Assembly: GCA_910586245.1 (NCBI GenBank)
Contig: CAJUFY010000010.1
Span: forward strand, 1 to 35,222
Length of the DNA stretch: 35,222 nt
From: an uncultured Christensenella sp.
GTDB taxonomy: Bacteria > Bacillota > Clostridia > Christensenellales > Borkfalkiaceae
Direction: 5' to 3'
This document shows, piece by piece, positions 29,066-35,222 of this stretch (the stretch's first letter is position 1; the number at the start of each line of letters is the position of its first letter). The position numbers were made by a program, and so were the translations under genes. The notes under the pieces are model-generated. The model saw only the letters and a list, made by a program, of their open reading frames with translations. It did not search any database and was not told where the DNA came from.

Positions 29066-29992
29066 TTAAGAAAATAAATCGGTAGAAAGATATCTGTCGC
29101 CGCCGTCGGGAAAAACGACGGCGATTTTTTTACCTGCGTTTTCGCTTCGGCGCGCAATCGTCGCCGCGGCGTGCAGCGCCGCGCCCGATGAAATTCCTGT
29201 AAGAACGCCTTCCGTCTTTGCGAGCGCACGGCAGGCTTTGAACGCGTCTTCTTCGGACGTGGGGATCACCTCGTCGTAAATCGCCGTATCGAGCGTTGCG
29301 GGGATGAAACCCGCGCCGATCCCCTGTAACCCGTGCATGCCCGCCGCTTTTCCAGAAAGCACCGCGGAGCCGCGTGGTTCCACGGCAATGATTTTCAAAT
29401 GCGGAATTTTTTCTTTCAGAAACTTACCCGCGCCCGAAAGGGTGCCGCCCGTGCCGACGCCCGCCACGAAGAAATCGAGATCGCCTTCCGTATCTTCCCA
29501 GATTTCCCGCCCCGTGGTTGCGTAGTGCGCCGCGGGGTTCGCGGGATTTTCGAATTGCCCCGCAAGGAAGCTGCCTGCAACGGTTGCGTGCAGTTCTTGC
29601 GCCTTTTCGATCGCGCCGCTCATGCCTTTTTTGCCGTCGGTGAGTACGATTTCCGCTCCGTACGCTTCGAGCAGTTTTCTGCGTTCGACGCTCATAGTTT
29701 CGGGCATGGTCAGGATTACGCGGTAACCTTTCGCCGCGCCCAGCGCCGCCAGCCCGATTCCCGTGTTGCCCGAAGTCGGTTCTATGATCACCGCGCCTTG
29801 TTTCAGCGCGCCGCTTTTTTCGGCGGCTTCGATCATCGACCGAGCGACCCTGTCTTTTACGGAACCTGCTGGGTTCATAAATTCGAGCTTGGCAACGAGC
29901 GCGGCGTTGAGTCCGCATTCCCGTTCGTAATGATTCAGCCGCAGGATCGGCGTGTTGCCGATCAGTTCGGCGAGCGATTGTTTGACGTTCAT
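29066..29992 (-). CDS. cysK: cysteine synthase A (O-acetylserine sulfhydrylase)
   Basis: 308 residues, the usual CysK length. Makes L-cysteine from O-acetylserine and sulfide using pyridoxal phosphate. PLP lysine in the PAGSVKDR motif near 40-47, the substrate loop PTSGNTGIGLA near 70-80, the phosphate-binding loop VGTGGTLSGAGK near 175, and the C-terminal SSGAALHAA region are all present. The start at 29992 is preceded by AAGGA at 11-base spacing; longer readings run into the hemolysin III gene in another frame. Its own sigma-A promoter lies between the two genes. Confidence 0.96.
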   Translation of the reverse strand: MNVKQSLAELIGNTPILRLNHYERECGLNAALVAKLEFMNPAGSVKDRVARSMIEAAEKSGALKQGAVIIEPTSGNTGIGLAALGAAKGYRVILTMPETMSVERRKLLEAYGAEIVLTDGKKGMSGAIEKAQELHATVAGSFLAGQFENPANPAAHYATTGREIWEDTEGDLDFFVAGVGTGGTLSGAGKFLKEKIPHLKIIAVEPRGSAVLSGKAAGMHGLQGIGAGFIPATLDTAIYDEVIPTSEEDAFKACRALAKTEGVLTGISSGAALHAAATIARRSENAGKKIAVVFPDGGDRYLSTDLFS

Positions 29993-30019
29993 TTCGGTTG
30001 CCGTCCTTATCTTTTTATC

Positions 30020-30048
30020 ATTATAAGAGCGTGCGGGAAAAAAGTCAA
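30020..30048 (-). promoter_or_regulatory. sigma-A promoter of cysK
   Basis: Minus strand TTGACT (30048-30043), 17-base spacer, TATAAT (30025-30020). It begins 3 bases beyond the stop codon of the upstream hemolysin III gene. No T-box or SAM riboswitch fits in the 28-base leader. Confidence 0.85.
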
Positions 30049-30051
30049 GGG

Positions 30052-30741
30052 TTACAGCAACATCAGCACGATGCTCGCAAATTGCAGCGCCGTACCCGCC
30101 AGATCGAACAAATGCCATACGGAGTGGAAATAGGGGACTTTTTTTCCGAGCGCGAAGAATACGATTCCGCCCGTGTAGGCAAGCCCGCCCGCAAGCAACA
30201 GCCATAAGCTTGCGGCGGGAAGGCTTTTTACGAGCGCGCCCGCGCCCGCGATGATCAGCCAGCCCATAACGACGTACAGCGCCATCGAAATGCCCTTTAC
30301 CGCTCCGTTCTTCATGGCGATCGCGTTCATGGTAACGCCCAGAAGGGCGCAAAACCATTCCACGAGTAAAATGACCGCGCCGACTGTCGTCCCGCCCAGC
30401 GCAATCACGCAGAAAGGGGTGTACGTGCCTGCGATCAACAGAAAGATCGTGCAGTGGTCGAATATGCGAAACACGGCTTTCGCCCGTCCCGCGGGCAGGA
30501 AATGGTACAGCGCGCTCATGGTATACAGCAAAACGATGCTCGCGGAAAAGACGGAAACCGCCGTTACCGCGGCGATATCCGGCGCGGCAAGCACGGTAAG
30601 TACGATCCATGCGGCGAGCCCGAACGCGCCGCCCACGATGTGCGAAACCGCGTTAAATATCTCTTCGCCTTTGCTGTAAAAAAACGCATTGTGTTTTTGA
30701 TTGCGGGCGCGCGTCTTTGCGCCCTTTGCGGTTGCTTCCAT
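30052..30741 (-). CDS. hemolysin III / TrhA (PAQR-like) membrane protein
   Basis: 229 residues with seven membrane helices. The family metal site is visible: AVSHIVGG in the first helix, SALYHFLP, FDHCTIFLLIAGTYTP in the third/fourth region, and HSVWHLFD near the C-terminus, whose His residues bind zinc in PAQR-type proteins. TrhA in Bacillus is linked to membrane-lipid homeostasis; the hemolysin name is historical. A basic, soluble N-terminus of ~25 residues precedes the first helix. GGAGG sits 7 bases before ATG 30741. A weak promoter (TTTCCT-17-TATACT on minus, near 30769-30797) may serve it. Confidence 0.9.
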   Translation of the reverse strand: MEATAKGAKTRARNQKHNAFFYSKGEEIFNAVSHIVGGAFGLAAWIVLTVLAAPDIAAVTAVSVFSASIVLLYTMSALYHFLPAGRAKAVFRIFDHCTIFLLIAGTYTPFCVIALGGTTVGAVILLVEWFCALLGVTMNAIAMKNGAVKGISMALYVVMGWLIIAGAGALVKSLPAASLWLLLAGGLAYTGGIVFFALGKKVPYFHSVWHLFDLAGTALQFASIVLMLL

Positions 30742-30847
30742 ATAAAACCTCCGTCGTGTACCTTTTCAGTATATCCATTTTCCGGCAAAAAGGAAACCTA
30801 TCTTTTCCGATTTCTTTCCTACCCTTTTTTTGCGTCTTTCCACCGCG

Positions 30848-30905
30848 AAACGGCGCTTCTCTACCGAGCGATTCGTTCGTTCTACTTTCGGTAGAGTCGC
30901 CGTTT
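30848..30905. repeat. long inverted repeat between the hemolysin III gene and galT
   Basis: Two arms pair on each side: aaacggcg (30848-30855) with cgccgttt (30898-30905), and ctctaccga (30859-30867) with tcggtagag (30888-30896), with a 3/1 internal loop and a 20-base apical loop. It sits 40 bases upstream of the galT -35 box and within the shared divergent upstream region. No T run directly follows on either strand, so it is not a plain terminator. Confidence 0.6.
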
Positions 30906-30946
30906 GACGGTCGGATTTTTTTATTTTTCTTCTTTTCGTTTGATAC

Positions 30947-30975
30947 TTGACGGCGGCGCATAAATATAGTATGAT
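30947..30975 (+). promoter_or_regulatory. sigma-A promoter of galTK
   Basis: TTGACG (30947-30952), 17-base spacer, TATGAT (30970-30975). galT begins 46 bases downstream with gagg at 31012-31015. Confidence 0.8.
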
Positions 30976-31021
30976 ATTACAAACGGAACGGGAAATCCGT
31001 TCCAGTCAAGCGAGGTAAAAT

Positions 31022-32392
31022 ATGAGGGACGTTCAGACGCTTGCCGACGAGTACGTCGCGTACGCAAAAAAGCATCTGGAGTTAGAGGAAAGGAACGCGG
31101 ACTACGTGAAGAACCGCGTGTTGGAAATTTTGTCTTCGTGCGAAGGGGAAACACCGGACGCGGACGAAGCGGATATGATTTACGGGGCGCTCAGTCTGAT
31201 GCCCGCCCAAGTGAACTCGCGCTTTCAGGCGCAAAAAAACGAGGACGCAAAACTTGCGACCGACTGGCTGTACGGTTATTGCGTGAAAAACGATTACGTG
31301 AAAAAAGCGGTGCTCGACAAGAATCCCCGTTTCGAATCGGAAGGGCTGATCGTAACCATCAACAAAGCTAAACCCGAATTCCGCGATCCCAAAAAGGCGG
31401 CGAGCGGAAACGCGGTTGCGGGGGGATATCCCCTTTGCAGTATCTGCCGCGAGAACGAGGGGTACGGCGGCAGAAGCAAGCGCACGCTGCGCACCGTCGA
31501 TTTGACGATGGGCGGCGAGAATTGGTTCTGGCAGTATTCGCCTTACGGTTACTTCCGCGAACACGGGATTGCGGTTAATTGCACGCACACGCCTATGCAC
31601 GTCGATCATACCACGTTCGGGAAGCTTATGGATTTCGTCGATCAGTTTCCGCATTACTTTATCGGCTGCAACGCGCCCCTGCCCCGTATCGGCGGCAGCG
31701 TGCTGGCGCACGACCACTATCAGGGCGGCGGAGAAATTCTGCCGATGCACAAGGCGGGGGCGGCGGTTACGCTCTCTCATCCCGATTACCTGCATACGAC
31801 GGTGGAAGTGGTGGACTGGCAGGGCACCGTGGTGCGCGCGGTTTCGAAGGATCGGAACGAAATTTCGGCGCTGTGCGAAAAGATCCGCGCGAAGTGGGTG
31901 AGCTATTGCGATCCCGCAATCGGAATTATTCCCGAAGACGGCGACGGCGTGCACAATGCGATCAGTCCCACGGTGGTCAAAACGGCGCGCGGGTACGAGA
32001 TGAGTTTGATTCTGCGCAGCAATATTACGTCGGAGCGGTATCCGGACGGCATATTCCACGCGCATCCCGAATATCACTTTATCAAAAAGGAATCCATCGG
32101 TCTGATCGAAGCGCAGGGCTTGTTCATTCTTCCCGGCAGACTGGAAAGCGAACTTGCCGAAATCGAAGCGCTGATCGAAGGGGGCAAGCTGCTTCCCGAA
32201 GCGTACGAAGCGTTCCGTCTTGTCTATGAAGAAGCGGGCGAAATCTTCCGCAACAATCCCGCGGCGGGCGCGCACGCGGCGATGCAAAAAGAGCTTGGGC
32301 GCATTTGCAATCGGATACTCGAAAATACCGCCGTGTTCAAAGACAGGGCGAAAACGGTCGAATTTTTAACGGATTTGGGGTGTGTGAAATGA
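31022..32392 (+). CDS. galT: UDP-glucose--hexose-1-phosphate uridylyltransferase (Gram-positive GalT type)
   Basis: 456 residues. Transfers UMP from UDP-glucose to galactose-1-phosphate in the Leloir pathway. It belongs to the longer Bacillota form (about 490 residues), not the ~350-residue E. coli form: N-terminal helical region, then PLCSICRENEGYGGR, and the active site GGSVLAHDHYQGG with His230-x-His232-x-Gln234, where His232 would take the UMP. The sequence FHAHPEYHFIKKESIGLIE near 340 is typical for the class. The stop overlaps the galK start (ATGA at 32389). No galE or mutarotase is in the window. Confidence 0.94.
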   Translation: MRDVQTLADEYVAYAKKHLELEERNADYVKNRVLEILSSCEGETPDADEADMIYGALSLMPAQVNSRFQAQKNEDAKLATDWLYGYCVKNDYVKKAVLDKNPRFESEGLIVTINKAKPEFRDPKKAASGNAVAGGYPLCSICRENEGYGGRSKRTLRTVDLTMGGENWFWQYSPYGYFREHGIAVNCTHTPMHVDHTTFGKLMDFVDQFPHYFIGCNAPLPRIGGSVLAHDHYQGGGEILPMHKAGAAVTLSHPDYLHTTVEVVDWQGTVVRAVSKDRNEISALCEKIRAKWVSYCDPAIGIIPEDGDGVHNAISPTVVKTARGYEMSLILRSNITSERYPDGIFHAHPEYHFIKKESIGLIEAQGLFILPGRLESELAEIEALIEGGKLLPEAYEAFRLVYEEAGEIFRNNPAAGAHAAMQKELGRICNRILENTAVFKDRAKTVEFLTDLGCVK

Positions 32393-33507
32393 AAGAATTA
32401 TACGATTATAAAGTAACTGCGGCGGGGCGGGTAAACGTCATCGGCGAACACGTGGACTATTGCGGCGGCAAGGTTTTTCCTGCGGCGCTTTCGATGAAGA
32501 ACACGGTGTACGTGCGTGCGAACGGTACGGACAAAATCAACCTCAGTTGGACAACTCTGCCCGATAAAGTGAGCCTGGATATCAACAATCTTGAACGTTA
32601 TAAATCGCTCAAATACGGCAATTATCAGGCGGGCAGCGCACTCACGTGGCAGCGCGCGGGGCACAAAGTACTCGGTTGCGATATGCTGATGGATTGTACC
32701 GTGCCCTTCGGAAGCGGACTTTCTTCTTCGGCGGCGATCGAAGTTTCCACGATCGCGGCGCTGTGCGCAGTCGCGGGCGAAACGTGCGATCCCGTGGAAG
32801 CCGCTTTGAAGGCGCAACAGGCGGAGCGCGAATTTGCGGGCGTGAACTGCGGGATTATGGATCAGTACGCTTCGGCTTGCGGCAAAAAAGGACACGCGAT
32901 GCTTCTGGATTGTAAAACGCTCGATTGCGAATACGTGCCCGTCGTGCTCGGCGATTATGCGTTCGTGATCGCAAACTGCAACAAACCGCACAGTCTGGTC
33001 GAAAGCAAGTATAACGAGCGCCGCGCGCAAACGGAAGAGGCGTTGGAAGTGTTGCAAAAGCATACGGACATCACTTGTCTTGCGGATCTTTCGGCGGAAG
33101 AGTTCGCGCGCCATGCGGGCGCGCTTTCCCCCGTGATCGAACGGCGCGCGCGCCACGTAGTGCACGAGTGCGTACGCGTGCGCGAAGCCGCGCAGGCAAT
33201 GCAGACCGGCGACATGGTATTGCTCGGCAAGTTGTTGAACGCTTCCCACGAATCTTTGAAAGAGTTGTACGAAGTAACGGGAAAGGAGTTGGACGCGCTC
33301 GCCGCGGCGGCGCAGTCGCACCCCGCATGCGCGGGATCGCGTATGACGGGCGGCGGCTTCGGCGGCTGTACGATTTCCCTTGTGAAAAAGGATTGCGTCG
33401 AAGATTTTAAGGCGCACGTTGCGAAAGCGTACCGCGATGCGACGGGATATACCGCAGACTTTTACGAAGCGGATATTTCCGACGGAATCACCGTCGAAAA
33501 ACTTTGA
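32389..33507 (+). CDS. galK: galactokinase
   Basis: 372 residues, a GHMP kinase. Phosphorylates galactose to galactose-1-phosphate, feeding GalT. The galactokinase signature is GRVNVIGEHVDYCGG near 13-27 (Val where Thr is more common in GEHTDY), the ATP motif PFGSGLSSSAAIE near 106-118, the catalytic Asp in CGIMDQYAS near 158 and the third motif GSRMTGGGFGGC near 315. Translationally coupled to galT by a four-base overlap. A terminator follows 11 bases after the stop. Confidence 0.94.
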   Translation: MKELYDYKVTAAGRVNVIGEHVDYCGGKVFPAALSMKNTVYVRANGTDKINLSWTTLPDKVSLDINNLERYKSLKYGNYQAGSALTWQRAGHKVLGCDMLMDCTVPFGSGLSSSAAIEVSTIAALCAVAGETCDPVEAALKAQQAEREFAGVNCGIMDQYASACGKKGHAMLLDCKTLDCEYVPVVLGDYAFVIANCNKPHSLVESKYNERRAQTEEALEVLQKHTDITCLADLSAEEFARHAGALSPVIERRARHVVHECVRVREAAQAMQTGDMVLLGKLLNASHESLKELYEVTGKELDALAAAAQSHPACAGSRMTGGGFGGCTISLVKKDCVEDFKAHVAKAYRDATGYTADFYEADISDGITVEKL

Positions 33508-33517
33508 CCGAATTAAC

Positions 33518-33552
33518 AAAGTTCCTCCGAAACTTTGTTTCGGAGGAACTTT
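33518..33552. terminator. bidirectional terminator between galK and the DUF11 genes
   Basis: aaagttcctccgaaa (33518-33532) pairs perfectly with tttcggaggaacttt (33538-33552), five-base loop, T runs on both sides. Confidence 0.92.
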
Positions 33553-33569
33553 TTGTTTTTCATTCTGAT

Positions 33570-34172
33570 TCAACAGTCGCAGTCGCAAAACGAACAAGGA
33601 CAACAGCAAACGCAAACGATTTTTTCATAAACGGTAACCGTTTTATATGCGGGTTTTTGCGCGTTGCTTTGATCGCGGATAACGTTCAACAAAAGGGACT
33701 CGGTGTTTTCGGTATATTCCACGTATCCTCTTACCGGATCGTTTACGGTATACCGCAGCGTTGCGCAGTGATCGAGGGTTTCCGCCGCCGAATCTTCCGC
33801 TTTCAATTCGTATTCGACGACGGCCGTTTCACCGGGATTTAAGTCGGGTAAAACAAAGCCCGTGAAAGGGTCGTAAGCCGGTTGAGCGATCCCGTTTATT
33901 TTGACGCTTCCTGCAACGTAAGTTGCTCCGTCGGGCTTCGGAACCTTGAAGAAGTTACGGAACAATTTGGTTGACGAACGGTTGGTTACCGTTACGGTAT
34001 TGCAAGCGTTTTCTCCGATCCGTACCGTTGTTTTATCGCAACCGATTGTTTTCAAGACGGAATCCGTTAAAACTTCCGTACTCACGGTGTTGCTTTCCCT
34101 GTTTTGCAAAAATCTTTTTCCGTCCGGCATGACGGTGCTGTAAGTGACGTTCAATCGATTCGGGATCAACAT
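33570..34172 (-). CDS. DUF11-like repeat protein with C-terminal cysteine cluster
   Basis: 200 residues. The opening MLIPNRLNVTYSTVMPDG is shared with the upstream neighbour. One full DUF11-type beta-sandwich (about 35-165) follows, with the marks TVTVTNRSS, GSVKINGIAQPAYDP, LPDLNPGETAVVEYEL and VNDPVRGYVEYTENT. The end is VYEKIVCVCCCPCSFCDCDC: eight cysteines in the last 14 residues. No signal peptide and no membrane helix, so it is either cytoplasmic or delivered by cell lysis, as for spore-layer proteins. The Cys tail could bind metal or cross-link. AAGGAGG precedes ATG 34172. Second gene of a pair, 15 bases after the first. Confidence 0.78.
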   Translation of the reverse strand: MLIPNRLNVTYSTVMPDGKRFLQNRESNTVSTEVLTDSVLKTIGCDKTTVRIGENACNTVTVTNRSSTKLFRNFFKVPKPDGATYVAGSVKINGIAQPAYDPFTGFVLPDLNPGETAVVEYELKAEDSAAETLDHCATLRYTVNDPVRGYVEYTENTESLLLNVIRDQSNAQKPAYKTVTVYEKIVCVCCCPCSFCDCDC

Positions 34173-34187
34173 AGCTTACCTCCTTCG

Positions 34188-34961
34188 TTAATCTATCGTT
34201 ACCTGGAAGCTCGTCGTTGCATTGTCGTTCGGAGGCAAATTCGCCACGCTGTAACCGATATCGGGACGGTAGGCGGGTACGTTCTGCCCGTTGATCATGA
34301 CGGATTTTTCTACAAACGTGGTGCCTTGGGGAATATTGTCGGTAAAGTAAATGTCGTTGATATTGATATTGCCCTCGTTGGTAAACGTCACGGTATAAGT
34401 CAGCGTTTCGCCTTTGACCGCGAACGCCTTGTCAACGCTTTTCACCACGCTGAGTTTATCGGAAAAAACGTTTACCGAAACAGCGTTGGTGGGTTCGGTG
34501 TAGGTTCTAATGATGCCGCTTTCAGGGTCTCCCACGTCGTATCGAAAATCGGCAGAGTTGGTTACAGTGGTTACCGTTGAAGGGCTGTTGATTTTCATGT
34601 CGTACTCTACGGTGATTGATTCGCCGGGGTTTAATACGGGAAGAGTGATTCCTAATACAGGATCTGCCGGGACTGCGACTCCGTTTAGTTTGACGCTTCC
34701 GTCAACGAAGCTTGCTCCTTCGGGCGCCTGATTTATGATATAAGCCGGAGTTAAAACCGCAGATGAATTGTTTGTAATCGTTACCGTATTGTGAACGGTT
34801 TCGCCTTCTTTGGCATAAGTTTTGTCGACGGTGATTACTTTCGTGATTTCGTCGGACAGTACTTCCGTGTTTACGGTGTTGCTTGCAATCGATCCGGGGA
34901 TTCCGGCTTGGTTGGGGGCAACGGCGTTGTAAGTTGCGTGTGATTGATTCGGTATCAGCAT
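34188..34961 (-). CDS. DUF11 repeat protein, two domains
   Basis: 257 residues, no signal peptide. The opening MLIPNQSHATYNAV matches the downstream paralogue. Two DUF11-type repeats: the first (about 38-155) has NTVTITNNSS, GSVKLNGVAVPADP and LPVLNPGESITVEYDM; the second (about 165-257) has LTYTVTFTNEGN, IPQGTTFVEKSV and INGQNVPAYRPD. It ends in the repeat at FQVTID without a Cys tail. Proteins with this start and layout are common in Bacillota, with roles that are poorly known. First gene of the two-gene minus-strand unit; AAGGA sits about 10 bases before ATG 34961. Confidence 0.78.
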   Translation of the reverse strand: MLIPNQSHATYNAVAPNQAGIPGSIASNTVNTEVLSDEITKVITVDKTYAKEGETVHNTVTITNNSSAVLTPAYIINQAPEGASFVDGSVKLNGVAVPADPVLGITLPVLNPGESITVEYDMKINSPSTVTTVTNSADFRYDVGDPESGIIRTYTEPTNAVSVNVFSDKLSVVKSVDKAFAVKGETLTYTVTFTNEGNININDIYFTDNIPQGTTFVEKSVMINGQNVPAYRPDIGYSVANLPPNDNATTSFQVTID

Positions 34962-35060
34962 AATTTGTAATTCCTTAATAAAAATACTACATACCTTCCC
35001 CCTTACGGGAGATAAATATGTAGCGTTTCAAAAAGGAATATGTGATGGAATTGTTTGTTT

Positions 35061-35087
35061 TATTATATGATGTTTTTTATAAAACGT
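35061..35087 (-). promoter_or_regulatory. possible promoter of the DUF11 gene pair
   Basis: Minus strand CATATAATA (35069-35061) with AC 16 bases upstream (35087-35086). This fits both a sigma-A -10 (TATAAT, with only a weak -35) and the CATAnnnTA/AC pattern of the mother-cell sigma-K. It lies about 100 bases upstream of the first gene; the A+T-rich leader holds nothing else I recognise except ccttacggg/cccgtaagg-like pairing near 35000. Confidence 0.4.
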
Positions 35088-35126
35088 TTACAAGTGGATT
35101 TTTTTAAAATTTTCGTTTTACCAAAT

Positions 35127-35168
35127 AAAAGCGCCGTGTTTCGTCAACCGACGAAACACGGCGCTTTT
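35127..35168. terminator. strong bidirectional hairpin near the right edge
   Basis: aaaagcgccgtgtttcgtc (35127-35145) pairs perfectly with gacgaaacacggcgctttt (35150-35168) around aacc. It has T tracts on both strands. The gene it ends, probably on the minus strand from beyond the window, is not visible; 35169-35222 holds nothing recognisable. Confidence 0.85.
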
Positions 35169-35222
35169 GTCTTTGTTGTACGAAAAGGCTATTGCCTATT
35201 TTTACTCCATTGAATGATTTCA

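Noticed and set aside
29992..30610. Longer cysK product reaching 30610
   Set aside because: The upstream part is a shadow of the hemolysin III gene; CysK homology begins at MNVKQSLAELIGNTP with its own promoter and ribosome binding site.
1..35222. CRISPR arrays, transposases, integrases or complete insertion sequences
   Set aside because: No regularly spaced direct repeats and no transposase or recombinase motif were seen on either strand.

Overview
The window looks like a chromosomal segment of an anaerobic, moderate-GC Bacillota (Clostridia-type) bacterium. This rests on a phenylalanine T-box ahead of pheST, a ZTP (pfl-motif) riboswitch ahead of pyruvate formate-lyase genes, a Gram-positive-type GalT next to GalK, near-consensus sigma-A promoters with 16-18 base spacers, and strong GGAGG ribosome binding sites. 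Genus cannot be fixed from the sequence. Most genes have a high-GC style; two islands (about 15.2-16.2 kb and 18.4-20.35 kb) are visibly AT-richer and look acquired.

Layout, left to right. 1-154: end of a tRNA-Gly and a complete tRNA-Cys. 0.2-2.8 kb: P-type cation ATPase (minus). 3.0-6.5 kb: serS, a DnaQ-like exonuclease and an RsmF-type rRNA methyltransferase, joined by ATGA overlaps. 6.5-7.3 kb: pnuC (minus) with its own promoter and a leader holding a strong terminator directly before the ribosome binding site (possible unassigned riboswitch). 7.4-11.0 kb: one 1189-residue lipoprotein-like surface protein with a C-terminal membrane helix (minus). 11.1-11.9 kb: a TauE/SafE-type permease split into two half genes. 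12.0-15.1 kb: Ppx/GppA-HD phosphatase, Maf and an MreB-like actin, overlapping end to end.

15.2-16.2 kb: a compact regulatory cassette of two tandem paralogous XRE repressors, divergent from two tandem Cys-rich small proteins, with two inverted repeats in the shared promoter region. 16.2-18.3 kb: an atypical EF-G-like GTPase (minus). 18.4-20.35 kb: an orphan RHS core with a frameshifted toxin tip and a probable immunity gene. 20.4-24.2 kb: T-box leader, pheS, pheT.

24.3-27.8 kb: ZTP riboswitch, pflA, a thioredoxin-like gene, pflB and a separate 78-residue glycyl-radical gene. PflB stops exactly where the glycyl-radical domain should begin, and that domain is encoded by the next gene, so this is a two-polypeptide pyruvate formate-lyase. 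The riboswitch fits the role of formate as one-carbon donor to the folate pathway when ZTP rises. 27.8-29.0 kb: a zinc-ribbon membrane protein, probably leaderless, and a multi-pass membrane protein. 29.07-30.7 kb: cysK and a hemolysin III/TrhA-type membrane protein (minus). 31.0-33.5 kb: galT-galK. 33.6-35.0 kb: two paralogous DUF11-type repeat proteins (minus), one ending in a cysteine cluster. A strong bidirectional hairpin lies near the right edge.
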